Source of the DNA: Paenibacillus camelliae
GTDB lineage: Bacteria > Bacillota > Bacilli > Paenibacillales > Paenibacillaceae
DNA: 64,000 nt
NCBI RefSeq assembly: GCF_023715345.1
Contig: NZ_JAMBNY010000004.1
Location: 217,676-281,675, forward strand
Reading direction: 5' to 3'
This document shows, piece by piece, positions 1 to 8,832 of this stretch (within the stretch, counting starts at the first letter, position 1; each line of letters opens with the position of its first letter). Under the pieces are notes generated by a model. That model had not been told where the DNA came from, did not search any database, and saw only the letters and a program-made list of their open reading frames with translations. Made by a program: the position numbers and the translations under genes.

Positions 1-645
1 AGAATCCTCGCCGCTAGAGTTCATCATATCCAAAATCGTACGCTCTCTAACTAATATGAGGAGCGAGCCAGGAGATTGCTCACCGCCAAGTGGAAGTGGG
101 AGAACAAAGCTTAGAAGCTTCACGCTATGGCCACCAGGCACAATGACAGATTCAACAGGTCGAACCATCGGGCTTGTCAGCTGCTGCAGCTCCTCATCCA
201 TTTGCGAAACAGGCCACTGTGCATAATAGTAGCCAACGCCTCTTCGATCAAAATCGTTCAGCGTGTATGCGCTTCCTTTATTGCTGAAAAAATATTGCGC
301 ATCCTTTAGATAGAGAAGCGCATTTTCAATAAAAGCGTCCGTTACATTGTATTTTTTCATTTCATTCATAATGATGATGTGCTGGTAGGGGTTGTCTGCA
401 ACCATATAGGGCTTAATGTCGCGATTGTGTAAAATCTCAGAGGGAAGGTTGTACACATACTTTGTAAAAATATCCATCGAATGCATGAGCTGCTCCGTAG
501 AATGCTCGTTCCAATCGCTAGACTTTTCCTTAATAATGTTTGTCGTAAACGGATAGAAGAAGGCGAGTATGATAAGCAGAGGCAGCACGACTAACATGAC
601 ATAGGAGACAAGTAATTTATGAAGAAGCCTTATATTTATTCTCAT
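1..645 (-). CDS. Membrane-anchored AraC-type regulator or YesM-type sensor kinase, N-terminal part (partial)
   Basis: The gene runs off the left edge; 215 codons are visible with no stop. The first 40 residues give a basic N-terminus then one transmembrane segment (MLVVLPLLIILAFFYPF), followed by an extracytoplasmic region of at least 170 residues ending near LPLGGEQSPGSLLILV. This layout is typical of Paenibacillus two-TM AraC regulators with a Cache-like sensor and also of YesM-type histidine kinases. The output domain lies outside the window, so the two cannot be separated; the PLPLGG..SPGSLL stretch makes me favour the AraC type. Start ATG at 645 chosen because GGAG lies 7 nt upstream; an in-frame ATG at 651 is too close to it. 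Confidence 0.7.
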   Translation of the reverse strand, partial: MRINIRLLHKLLVSYVMLVVLPLLIILAFFYPFTTNIIKEKSSDWNEHSTEQLMHSMDIFTKYVYNLPSEILHNRDIKPYMVADNPYQHIIIMNEMKKYNVTDAFIENALLYLKDAQYFFSNKGSAYTLNDFDRRGVGYYYAQWPVSQMDEELQQLTSPMVRPVESVIVPGGHSVKLLSFVLPLPLGGEQSPGSLLILVRERTILDMMNSSGEDS

Positions 646-835
646 ATTCATTCTCCATATCGTTGGTTAAGTGGATTGCAATACTTCATAAACCGCTGAA
701 CTGGTTGAATTATTATGAATAAATCAGTGGGAGTGTCTTACTATTATATAGTATATCTAGTCCAATATACATACACACAGCGCATATAGAAAGGGCTGTC
801 TCTGGCGTTTAGGATAATGCGAGAGATAGCCCTTC
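646..835. promoter_or_regulatory. Intergenic region with a hairpin at 793-832
   Basis: No gene seen. AT-rich DNA upstream of the leftmost gene, then an imperfect hairpin: GGGCTGTCTCT at 793-803 pairs (one G-T) with AGAGATAGCCC at about 822-832. It directly abuts the repeat block that starts near 836. It may be a terminator of low efficiency or part of the repeat block. Confidence 0.4.
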
Positions 836-955
836 TCGGCTTTGATGACGAAGCAATTTCAGGAAGTTTATTCGGCGTCGAATATGAGGTTCAACCGAAA
901 ACTACGTTGCTCACGTACCAAGAACGTACGCTGCGCTACTCGTTTTCTAGTAAGA
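836..955 (+). repeat. Family-1 palindromic element, single unit
   Basis: Contains the box CTTTGATGACGA at 840-851 and the conserved core GCTCACGTACC at 909-919 plus CGTACGCTGCGCT, found again at 16.97-18.05, 24.2-24.45 and 29.95-30.25 kb. The stem arms around the core are GAAAAC (897-902) and GTTTTC (942-947), perfectly complementary. It directly precedes the family-2 array. Confidence 0.8.
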
Positions 956-1425
956 CTCCAGCGGAGCTTACCATCTCTAAAGCGACCCTCCTGACGAAGG
1001 AAGGTTCGAGCGTAGAGAAGGTAAGCGGAGCGCTGAATATGGAGAACAAACGAAGGAACCTCTCCACGGTTTGATCTTGAAAAGACTCCAGCGGAGCTAA
1101 CCATCTCTAAAGCGACCCTCCTGACGAAGGAAGGTTCGAGCGTAGAGAAGGTAAGCGGAGCGCTGAATATGGAGAACAAACGAAGGAACCCTCCCAAGGT
1201 TTGATCTTGAAAAAACTCCAGCGGAGCTAACCATCTCTAAAGCGACCTCCTGACGAAGGAAGGTTCGAGCGTAGAGAAGGTAAGCGGAGCGCTGAATATG
1301 AAGAACAAACGAAGGAACCTCTCCAAGGTTTGAACTTGAAAAACTCCAGCGGAGCTAACCATCTCTAAAACGACCTCCTGACGAAGGAAGGTTCGAGCGT
1401 AGAGATGGTTAGCGGAGCGCTGAAT
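955..1425 (+). repeat. Family-2 palindromic element, four tandem copies of about 125 bp
   Basis: Four near-identical units begin near 955, 1083, 1208 and 1333. Each has a left arm (GCTWACCATCTCTA), a loop segment AAAGCGACCCTCC or a slightly shorter form, TTCGAGCG, and a right arm ending GCGGAGCGCTGAAT. In copy 4 the arms CTAACCATCTCTA (1355-1367) and TAGAGATGGTTAG (1400-1412) pair perfectly. Copy 1 has GCTTACC facing GGTAAGC, a compensated change compared with copy 4. ORFs across this block on both strands are judged spurious. Confidence 0.85.
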
Positions 1426-1456
1426 GCCGAGCTTATTGAACCTTAATTAGATTTAA

Positions 1457-2179
1457 TTAAAGCACTTGCTCAAGGAAACGAATCGCACGCTCGCTTTGCG
1501 GATTTGTAAAGAACTGATCCGGTGTAGCTGATTCTATAAGCTGGCCTTGATCTAGGAAATAGATCGTATCTGCAGCCTCTCGTGCGAATTTCATCTCATG
1601 TGTAACGATAAGCATCGTCATGCCAGAATCGGCAAGGTCTTTAATAACGTTCAGCACTTCCTTAACCATCTCTGGATCGAGTGCAGAGGTTGGTTCATCA
1701 AACAGCATAATTTCAGGCTCCATCGCGAGGGAGCGAGCAATGGCAACGCGCTGCTTTTGACCACCTGAAAGCTTGGACGGATAGCTGTCAGCCTTATCTG
1801 CAAGCCCAACCTTCGTTAGCAGCTCCATAGCCTTACGCTTAGCTTCCTCTTGAGAGATGCCCTTCACCTGTGTTGGTGCAAAGGTGATGTTCTCTAAAAC
1901 CGTCATATGCGGGAATAAGTGAAAGTGTTGAAACACCATTCCGATATGCTGGCGAATACTTGCGACATCTGCCTTAGGCGAGGTAAGCTCTTGATCACCA
2001 ATGAGGATCGTACCGCTTGTCGGCACCTCTAATAAATTCAAACAACGTAAAAAGGTTGATTTACCAGAGCCGGAAGGGCCGATAATCGCGACAACTTCAC
2101 CTTTATTCACTGAAGTAGAGATCCCTTTAAGTACTTGTTGTTTTCCGTATGATTTTGTGAGTTGTTGTACTTTAATCAC
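1457..2179 (-). CDS. Polar amino-acid ABC transporter ATP-binding protein (GlnQ/ArtM family)
   Basis: 240 residues, the usual length for GlnQ-type ATPases. Walker A GPSGSGKST near residue 34, Q-loop at GMVFQ, signature LSGGQKQRVAIARSLAM, Walker B IMLFDEPTSALDPE and switch His in LIVTHEMKFA are all intact. It powers uptake of a polar amino acid through the permease encoded just upstream, with which it overlaps by 8 nt, so translation is probably coupled. The start is GTG at 2179, with AAAGGAG about 12 nt upstream inside the permease gene. Substrate is not determinable from the ATPase. Confidence 0.95.
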   Translation of the reverse strand: MIKVQQLTKSYGKQQVLKGISTSVNKGEVVAIIGPSGSGKSTFLRCLNLLEVPTSGTILIGDQELTSPKADVASIRQHIGMVFQHFHLFPHMTVLENITFAPTQVKGISQEEAKRKAMELLTKVGLADKADSYPSKLSGGQKQRVAIARSLAMEPEIMLFDEPTSALDPEMVKEVLNVIKDLADSGMTMLIVTHEMKFAREAADTIYFLDQGQLIESATPDQFFTNPQSERAIRFLEQVL

Positions 2180-3647
2180 CGCGACGAAGTCTCCTTTCGA
2201 GCATGTGAGCCAATGATGTAAGAATGAGCACGAGCACGTAGTAGATCGCTGCTACAAGCAGAAGTGCTTCGAAGGCACGGAAGGTATCCGCTCGTACGAT
2301 ATCAGCACGACGCATGAGATCAGCGACCCCGATAATCGATACAAGTGACGATTCCTTAATTAGAGCCACACATTCGTTAACTAAGGCAGGCAATATGTTG
2401 CGCAGCGCCTGCGGGAAGATGATGGAGATCATCATTTTACGGTAAGGAATGCCTAGCGCCATTGCTGCTTCCTGTTGACCCTTGTCCACAGCCATAATTC
2501 CAGCACGAATCGTTTCAGACAAGTAAGCGGCTGAGTTCAGACCGAAGGCAAGTCCTGCAGCAAGCAAAGGTGGTATATCATAGCCTGTTAGCTGTGGTGT
2601 AGCATAATAAATTAATGTAAGCTGGACAAGCAGCGGCGTACCACGGAATATCGAAGTATAGCCGGTTGCGAACCACTTAAGCGGCTTAATGCCGGAAATT
2701 TTAAATAACGATAGGATGCTGCCGAGAATTAGACCAAGCAGCGCTGAAACAAGTGTGAATAGCAGCGTTACGCCAACACCCTTCAGGATGTAAGGGACAT
2801 ACCCTTGAAGCACGCTAAAGTCGATTAATGCTTTGCTGCTTTCAACGCTATCAACTTTTTTAGGCTCTGGCTCGGGAAACCACTGCTGAAGCAGCTCGTC
2901 CAATTTGCCGCTTTCCTTCATGTCAGCAATGACTGTATTGAATTCCTCGACATACGGTGAGCCTTTAGGAAAGGCAATAGCATAACCACCGTCATTGGCA
3001 TCGGCAGGAAGAAAATTCATTACCAGCGAAGGATTGGCATTCGTCATTTCTACAGCGACTGCATCCTCTACGATAGCAGCAGCTATACGGTTAGAGTTAA
3101 TTTCTAGTATAAGGTCAGCAATTTTGTTTAGCTTGCGAACCTCAGAAGCGTTAGGCACTTGATTAGCTACAGCTTCCTGCACAGAGCCAAGCTGTGCACC
3201 GACAACGAGACCTTCTAATGACTCGAGGGTTTCGTAATTATTGTCAGCTTTAGAGACAATCGTATTTCTTGCGAAATAATACGGATCAGAGAAATCTACG
3301 CTTTTTTTGCGTTCCTCTGTTGCGGACATGCCTGACATAACAAAGTCAACTCGACCCGTTTGCATTGCTGCAATTAGCCCGCTAAAGTCCATGCTTTGGA
3401 TTTGCAGCTCATAGCCAAGCTCGCTTAATATCGTCTTAGCTATATCGATATCAAGCCCAATAATTTCACCGTTATTTTTTGCATCTACGCTTTCATATGG
3501 TGGGAAATCCGGTGAGGTACCCATAATTAATGTCTTCTTTGGCGTCTCAGCCGCTTCTTGTGCATATACGCTGAACATCGGGCTGAACAAAGCGAACAGT
3601 AGCACCAAAGCGATCATAGGTACATAAAACAATTTCTGCTTATTCAT
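2172..3647 (-). CDS. Fused amino-acid-binding protein and ABC permease
   Basis: 491 residues combining two proteins that are usually separate. After a signal peptide (to about residue 30, ...VYAQEA) comes a family-3 solute-binding domain (MGTSPDFPPYESVD ... PEPEPKK, roughly 38-262), then a HisM/GlnP-type permease of about 220 residues with several TM segments and the EAA loop EAAMALGIPYRKMM. Similar SBP-permease fusions are known for Lactococcus GlnP. Two fused chains plus two ATPases would give a complete importer. Start ATG at 3647 is preferred over ATG 3665 because GAAGAGGT precedes it at good spacing, while nothing SD-like precedes 3665. Confidence 0.93.
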   Translation of the reverse strand: MNKQKLFYVPMIALVLLFALFSPMFSVYAQEAAETPKKTLIMGTSPDFPPYESVDAKNNGEIIGLDIDIAKTILSELGYELQIQSMDFSGLIAAMQTGRVDFVMSGMSATEERKKSVDFSDPYYFARNTIVSKADNNYETLESLEGLVVGAQLGSVQEAVANQVPNASEVRKLNKIADLILEINSNRIAAAIVEDAVAVEMTNANPSLVMNFLPADANDGGYAIAFPKGSPYVEEFNTVIADMKESGKLDELLQQWFPEPEPKKVDSVESSKALIDFSVLQGYVPYILKGVGVTLLFTLVSALLGLILGSILSLFKISGIKPLKWFATGYTSIFRGTPLLVQLTLIYYATPQLTGYDIPPLLAAGLAFGLNSAAYLSETIRAGIMAVDKGQQEAAMALGIPYRKMMISIIFPQALRNILPALVNECVALIKESSLVSIIGVADLMRRADIVRADTFRAFEALLLVAAIYYVLVLILTSLAHMLERRLRRGD

Positions 3648-3901
3648 GATGACCTCTTCTTTCATTGTTAATATAACTAATCAATTATAGGTGCAAACGA
3701 TAGGATTGTAAATGGTCTAGCAAGCGCGCTTTAGCTTGACTGACTGCAAGGAAAAAGAAAAAAAGTTAAAAAGTTGAATGCTAGGAGCTGGTATTGATAT
3801 AATTTGATCGTTAGGCTTAACGAAACCTATTATATCCAGTTCATCGTAAGTCTACTATTATATATGGACAAAGTGCCATACATAGAAAGAAGGATGGATC
3901 G

Positions 3902-5638
3902 ATGCTTCAATTGATGCGTTATTTGAGGCCGTATCTTTTTACGATTATCGCAATTATTATTTTGATATTAATGCAATCATTAGCGGATTTATATTTACCT
4001 ACATTAATGTCAGATATCGTGAACAATGGGATACTCACAGGCGATACGGGCTACATATGGAAAATGGGTGGCTTTATGCTCGGAGTGTCTATCATCGGGA
4101 CGATTGTATCCGTGCTTGCAAGCCTGTATGCCTCAAAGGTTTCATCATCATTCGGTAAGATAGTCCGACATGATGTGTTTGACAAGGTAGAGAGTTTTTC
4201 TCTTCAGGAGTTCGACAAGCTCGGTACTGCATCATTAATTACGCGTACAACGAATGATATTAATCAGGTGCAGCAGGTTATTTTAATGATTTTGCGCATG
4301 ATGGTAATGGCGCCGCTTATGTGTATCGGCGGAATCATTATGGCACTGTACAAGGATGTACAGCTGTCGATGGTATTATTAGTTGTTCTGCCAGTGCTGG
4401 CGCTTGCCATCTTTATTATTGTACGCTTTGGCATGCCTCACTTTAAGATTATGCAGAAAAAGCTAGATCGCATTAATCTAGTGCTTCGTGAAGGATTAAC
4501 GGGTATACGCGTTATTCGCGCCTTCAATCGTACCTCGTTCGAGGCAGGACGCTTTACCGATGCCAACAAAGATCTAATGAATACTGCCGTTAAAGTAAAT
4601 CAGATTATGGCCTTTATGATGCCGGTCATGATGCTGATTATGAACGTATGTATTATTGCTATTGTGTGGTTTGGCAGTAAACGTATTGATATGGGACAGA
4701 TGATGATTGGAGATTTAATGGCATTTATTCAATACGCGATGCAAATTATGTTCTCATTAGTGATGATGTCCATGATGTTTGTCATGCTGCCAAGAGCACA
4801 AGCATCTGCTGTAAGGATTAATGAGGTCCTCCATACGGAGCCTTCTGTTGTAGACAGCCATGAGCACAATAGAATTGCTGCTAATCCTGCTATGAAAGGA
4901 ACGATAACCTTTCGTAACGTAAGCTATACTTATCCTGGCGCTGAAAAACCAGCCGTACACAACATATCCTTCGAGAGTAAACCAGGCGAAGTGACAGCGA
5001 TTATCGGGGGAACAGGCTCAGGCAAAACAACATTGATCAATTTAATTGAGCGCTTCTTCGACTGTGATGAGGGTGAGGTCATGTTGAATGGAGTGGATGT
5101 GAAGCGCTGGGGACTTGAGGAGCTTCGCAATCAGATGGCTTTAGTTCCACAGAAAAATATGATTTATAGTGGTACCATTACGGATAACATCCGTTATGGC
5201 AAGGAAGATGCGACGGAGGAAGAGGTGCGTGAGGCAGCTGCCATTGCTCAGGCGCTCCCATTTATTGAAAGAATGGAGCATGGCTTCGACACGGTGCTAT
5301 CGCAAGGTGGAACCAATATTTCCGGTGGTCAGAAGCAGCGCCTATCCATTGCTCGTGCCCTTGTTCGTAAGCCTTCTCTATATTTATTCGATGATAGCTT
5401 CTCCGCGCTTGATTACAAGACGGATGCTGCACTGCGCAGTGCGCTGAAGGAGCATGTTACGGATGCTGCAATGATTATCGTTGCTCAGCGTGTTAGCACA
5501 GTTATGCATGCTGAACAAATTATCGTGTTGAACGAAGGAGAAATCGTTGGCAAAGGCACGCATCAAGAGCTGCTAGAAACTAGCGATGTCTATCGAGAGA
5601 TCGTTCAATCGCAGCTGTCAGAGGAGGAGAGCGCATGA
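3902..5638 (+). CDS. Heterodimeric ABC exporter subunit with degenerate ATPase site (BmrC/YheI- or YfiB-like)
   Basis: 578 residues: a six-helix exporter TM domain (1-320) and a nucleotide-binding domain (330-578). Walker A GGTGSGKTT is at 369-377 and signature ISGGQKQRLS near 473. Two catalytic positions are altered: Walker B reads LYLFDDSFSALD, giving Asp498 where the catalytic Glu belongs, and the switch His is Gln529 (IIVAQRVST). This is the pattern of the non-hydrolysing half of heterodimeric exporters such as BmrCD or TmrAB. The next gene, overlapping by 4 nt, supplies the complementary half. Substrate unknown; lipid or multidrug export is plausible from the family. Confidence 0.93.
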   Translation: MLQLMRYLRPYLFTIIAIIILILMQSLADLYLPTLMSDIVNNGILTGDTGYIWKMGGFMLGVSIIGTIVSVLASLYASKVSSSFGKIVRHDVFDKVESFSLQEFDKLGTASLITRTTNDINQVQQVILMILRMMVMAPLMCIGGIIMALYKDVQLSMVLLVVLPVLALAIFIIVRFGMPHFKIMQKKLDRINLVLREGLTGIRVIRAFNRTSFEAGRFTDANKDLMNTAVKVNQIMAFMMPVMMLIMNVCIIAIVWFGSKRIDMGQMMIGDLMAFIQYAMQIMFSLVMMSMMFVMLPRAQASAVRINEVLHTEPSVVDSHEHNRIAANPAMKGTITFRNVSYTYPGAEKPAVHNISFESKPGEVTAIIGGTGSGKTTLINLIERFFDCDEGEVMLNGVDVKRWGLEELRNQMALVPQKNMIYSGTITDNIRYGKEDATEEEVREAAAIAQALPFIERMEHGFDTVLSQGGTNISGGQKQRLSIARALVRKPSLYLFDDSFSALDYKTDAALRSALKEHVTDAAMIIVAQRVSTVMHAEQIIVLNEGEIVGKGTHQELLETSDVYREIVQSQLSEEESA

Positions 5639-7539
5639 GTAAAAGCCATAATGCACGTGGCGGAGCAAGTCGCCCGCCAGGACCGGGAGGTCCAGGTGGT
5701 CCTCCTGGCATGATGATGCCTGGGGTAAAGGCTAAAAACTTTAAAGGAACATTGAAGCGACTGTTGGGATATCTTAAACCATTCCGCCTCAGACTCTTTA
5801 TCGTTTTGATAACGGCAATACTAAGCACTCTTTTCGCTATTATAAGCCCAAAGATTTTAGGGGAAGCGACGGACGTACTACTGGACGGATGGTTGGCTAA
5901 ATTCAATAATGAGCCAGGCGCAGCAATTGATTTTCAGCGTATTGCTTATATATTAGCAATCCTTGCTGCCCTTTACGTCATCAGCTCACTCTTTGCATTT
6001 CTACAGCAGTATTTAATGGCTAGAGTTGCGCAGAAGGTAGTTTACGACCTGCGCGAAGATGTAAATTCGAAGCTTGGACGACTTCCATTAAGGTTTTTTG
6101 ATGCAAGATCTAATGGTGATATATTAAGCCGAATGGTCAATGATGTGGATAACATCGCCAATACCCTTCAGCAAAGCTTAACGCAAATGATCACCTCAGT
6201 CGTAACGCTGCTCGGTATTATTATTATGATGCTAACGATTAGTCCATTGTTAACATTGATCCTTGTTCTTACGCTACCGCTTAGCTTTGTCGTCATTGCG
6301 CTAATTGCCAAGCAGTCACAAAAACACTTCAAAAGCCAACAGGACCAGCTTGGACAGCTGAATGGACATGTTGAAGAGATGTATACAGGACACACGATCA
6401 TCAAGGCGTTTGGTCGAGAGAAACAATCGGTCGAGAAATTCCGCCAAATGAACGAGGTGCTGTATCATTCAAGCTGGAAGGCTCAGTTTATCTCTGGCAT
6501 TATGTGGCCGTTAATGGGCTTTATCGGTAATATCGGCTACGTGCTGATTTGTGTAGTCGGCGGTATCCAGATGACAAAAGGAAATATTTCGGTAGGTAAC
6601 ATTCAAGCCTTTATACAATATGCAAGACAATTTACGCAGCCGATTATGCAGACGGCTAATATCGCTAACATTATTCAATCTACCATTGCTTCTGCTGAAC
6701 GTGTATTCGAGCTTCTTGATGAAGAGGAGGAGCAGGAGCAAGCGCAACCGACGAAAAAAATCTCGAATCCGAAGGGAAATGTTTCGTTTGAGCATGTGCA
6801 GTTTGGATACAGCGACGATAAGCTGCTCATGAAGGATTTATCACTTGATGTGAAGAGCGGTCAGATGATCGCTATTGTCGGTCCAACGGGTGCAGGGAAA
6901 ACTACACTTGTTAATTTGCTTATGCGCTTCTACAATATTCAAGGCGGTAAGATTACGATTGATGGGGAGCGGATCGAAAGCTTCAATCGTTCGTACGTAC
7001 GTTCATTGTTCGGTATGGTGCTGCAGGATACGTGGCTGTTTAATGGCACGATACGAGACAATATTGCCTATGGCCGAGCGGGTGCTACGGAGGACGAAAT
7101 TATCGCTGCTGCTAAGGCAGCGCATGCGGATCATTTTATTCGTACGCTGCCAGAGGGGTATGATACCGTGTTAAATGAGGAAGCATCCAACATCTCCTCA
7201 GGACAAAAGCAGCTGCTTACGATCGCACGAGCGATATTGGCTGATCCACCGATGCTCATTCTAGATGAAGCAACAAGCAGTGTCGATACACGAACAGAGC
7301 TGTTTATTCAGCAAGCGATGCATAATCTAATGCAGGGAAGAACGAGTTTTGTTATTGCTCATCGACTATCGACAATTAAAGATGCAGACCGTATACTGGT
7401 CATGAATCAGGGATCGGTCATCGAGCAGGGAACGCATGAAGAGCTGTTAGCTGCAGGGGGCTTTTATGCTGATTTGTACCAAAGCCAATTCGCCAATGGT
7501 GGAGCTGGTGAAGTTGAAATGGAAGAGTATCAAAGTTAG
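5635..7539 (+). CDS. Heterodimeric ABC exporter subunit with catalytic ATPase site (BmrD/YheH- or YfiC-like)
   Basis: 634 residues. A Gly/Pro/Met-rich cytosolic N-tail (RPPGPGGPGGPPGMMMPG, about 13-30) precedes six TM helices and a nucleotide-binding domain. Walker A GPTGAGKTT at 416-424, Walker B LILDEATSSVD with catalytic Glu545 and switch His576 (VIAHRLST) are canonical, but the signature is ISSGQKQ instead of LSGGQ. The weakened signature would pair with the degenerate Walker site of the partner, so both chains together make one consensus and one degenerate site. ATG overlaps the preceding gene by 4 nt, supporting a co-translated pair. Confidence 0.94.
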   Translation: MSKSHNARGGASRPPGPGGPGGPPGMMMPGVKAKNFKGTLKRLLGYLKPFRLRLFIVLITAILSTLFAIISPKILGEATDVLLDGWLAKFNNEPGAAIDFQRIAYILAILAALYVISSLFAFLQQYLMARVAQKVVYDLREDVNSKLGRLPLRFFDARSNGDILSRMVNDVDNIANTLQQSLTQMITSVVTLLGIIIMMLTISPLLTLILVLTLPLSFVVIALIAKQSQKHFKSQQDQLGQLNGHVEEMYTGHTIIKAFGREKQSVEKFRQMNEVLYHSSWKAQFISGIMWPLMGFIGNIGYVLICVVGGIQMTKGNISVGNIQAFIQYARQFTQPIMQTANIANIIQSTIASAERVFELLDEEEEQEQAQPTKKISNPKGNVSFEHVQFGYSDDKLLMKDLSLDVKSGQMIAIVGPTGAGKTTLVNLLMRFYNIQGGKITIDGERIESFNRSYVRSLFGMVLQDTWLFNGTIRDNIAYGRAGATEDEIIAAAKAAHADHFIRTLPEGYDTVLNEEASNISSGQKQLLTIARAILADPPMLILDEATSSVDTRTELFIQQAMHNLMQGRTSFVIAHRLSTIKDADRILVMNQGSVIEQGTHEELLAAGGFYADLYQSQFANGGAGEVEMEEYQS

Positions 7540-7559
7540 ATTGGAGACGGAAACGACTA

Positions 7560-7928
7560 ATGTATAACATCGAAATAGACCTGGTGGCAGATTGGGTCAG
7601 TATTGTGAAGGAAGTTTTTCGCGGAAGCGGCATCGTGCTAGAGGATGGGTTAACGACAGAGGATATAGCAGAAATATATTTCGCGCAATCGCTGCCTGAG
7701 GAGGAGGCTGTCTCTCTTGCTCATGAAACGCTGAAGCGACTGAAGGAGATGGAGCAGATCATTGCAGCTAACATGGATGAAGTCATCGTGCCTGATATTC
7801 GTAATCGTACAGGCTACGAAGGTGATACATTCCACTTTAGCTGGGTATTCGATCAAGGCGAGCATATCGTTGAGACCTATTCCGAGTACAGGATTCCGTT
7901 AACACAGGAGCCCCAGCAAAGCGAGTAG
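7560..7928 (+). CDS. Hypothetical acidic protein, 122 aa
   Basis: I do not recognise a family. The protein is acidic and soluble, with no signal peptide or TM segment. It starts 21 nt after the exporter genes on the same strand and probably shares their transcript. The ATG at 7560 has GGAG about 13 nt upstream. A hairpin terminator follows at 7943-7987, so it closes the transcription unit. Confidence 0.75.
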   Translation: MYNIEIDLVADWVSIVKEVFRGSGIVLEDGLTTEDIAEIYFAQSLPEEEAVSLAHETLKRLKEMEQIIAANMDEVIVPDIRNRTGYEGDTFHFSWVFDQGEHIVETYSEYRIPLTQEPQQSE

Positions 7929-7942
7929 TTTAATCATAAAAG

Positions 7943-7991
7943 TAGGCGTCTCCCAGCCATTCTTCCAATGGTCAAAGGAGACGCCTATTTT
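7943..7991. terminator. Bidirectional terminator between convergent genes
   Basis: TAGGCGTCTCC (7943-7953) pairs perfectly with GGAGACGCCTA (7977-7987), flanked by A-rich sequence on the left and a T-tract on the right. It lies between the hypothetical gene (+) and the exoA gene (-). Confidence 0.85.
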
Positions 7992-7998
7992 ATTACTG

Positions 7999-8778
7999 CT
8001 ATGCTTGCTCATCGAGCTGAAGCTTTAATGTTACCGGACAATGATCACTGCCCATCACATGATCTTCGATCGTGGCCTCGACAATCCCACTTTTCAGCTG
8101 CTCTGATACGAGGAAATAGTCGATGCGCCATCCAATATTTCGCTCGCGAACTTTAGCCATAAAGGACCACCAGGTGAAACGGTCCTCCACCTCTGGGTAG
8201 AGATGGCGGAAGCTATCGACAAATCCTCTCTGCTGAAGGGAGGTCATGCAGCCGCGTTCCTCAAATGTAAAGCCTGAGTTGCCAATATTGGATTTTGCAT
8301 TTTTCACATCTATGTCAAGATGCGCAACGTTTAGATCACCACAAATGATGACTGGCTTATTGCTGTTTAGCTCTGTCACATACTCTGCAAAGCGCTCTTC
8401 CCACTCTAATCGGTATGGTAATCGGGAAAGATCACGCTTAGCATTTGGTGTGTAAACGGTAATCAAGTAGAACGACTCATATTCAAGCGTAATGATACGT
8501 CCCTCAGGCTCTTCGTTCTGCTCGATGCCATAGTGGACAGATAACGGCTCGTGCTTCGTAAAAATCGCTGTACCAGAATAGCCCTTCTTCTGAGCGTAGT
8601 TCCAATACTGCTTGTATTCACTACCAAGATCAAGCTCAATTTGTCCTTCCTGCAGCTTTATTTCTTGTAAGCAGAAGAAGTCTGCATCATAACGATGAAA
8701 ATGCTCGAGAAAGCCTTTCGTGACACAAGCACGCAAGCCATTTACGTTCCAGGAAACAAAGTTAAATTCTTTATTCAT
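7999..8778 (-). CDS. exoA: Exodeoxyribonuclease III / AP endonuclease (ExoA, Xth family)
   Basis: 259 residues, close to B. subtilis ExoA. It cuts DNA at abasic sites and removes 3' blocks in base excision repair. The family motifs are in order: FVSWNVNGLRA (Asn), CLQEIKL (metal-binding Glu), YTPNAKRDLSRL, ICGDLNVAH (Asp/Asn), WRIDYFL and the catalytic GSDHCPV near the C-terminus. ATG 8778 follows AAAGGAATATCGT, a good SD and spacing. Single gene facing a bidirectional terminator. Confidence 0.96.
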   Translation of the reverse strand: MNKEFNFVSWNVNGLRACVTKGFLEHFHRYDADFFCLQEIKLQEGQIELDLGSEYKQYWNYAQKKGYSGTAIFTKHEPLSVHYGIEQNEEPEGRIITLEYESFYLITVYTPNAKRDLSRLPYRLEWEERFAEYVTELNSNKPVIICGDLNVAHLDIDVKNAKSNIGNSGFTFEERGCMTSLQQRGFVDSFRHLYPEVEDRFTWWSFMAKVRERNIGWRIDYFLVSEQLKSGIVEATIEDHVMGSDHCPVTLKLQLDEQA

Positions 8779-8832
8779 ACGATATTCCTTTATGCGTGCT
8801 CAAAAAGACACTTTTTGAACATACTCTTTTTG

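Noticed and set aside
868..1197. ORFs on both strands across the repeat block (817-1197)
   Set aside because: They translate palindromic repeats, have no SD and no family resemblance.
955..1425. CRISPR array
   Set aside because: Units are about 125 bp with no unique spacers between short repeats, and there are no cas genes.
5580..5906. Antisense ORF over the Gly-Pro tail of the exporter
   Set aside because: Shadow of a real coding region.
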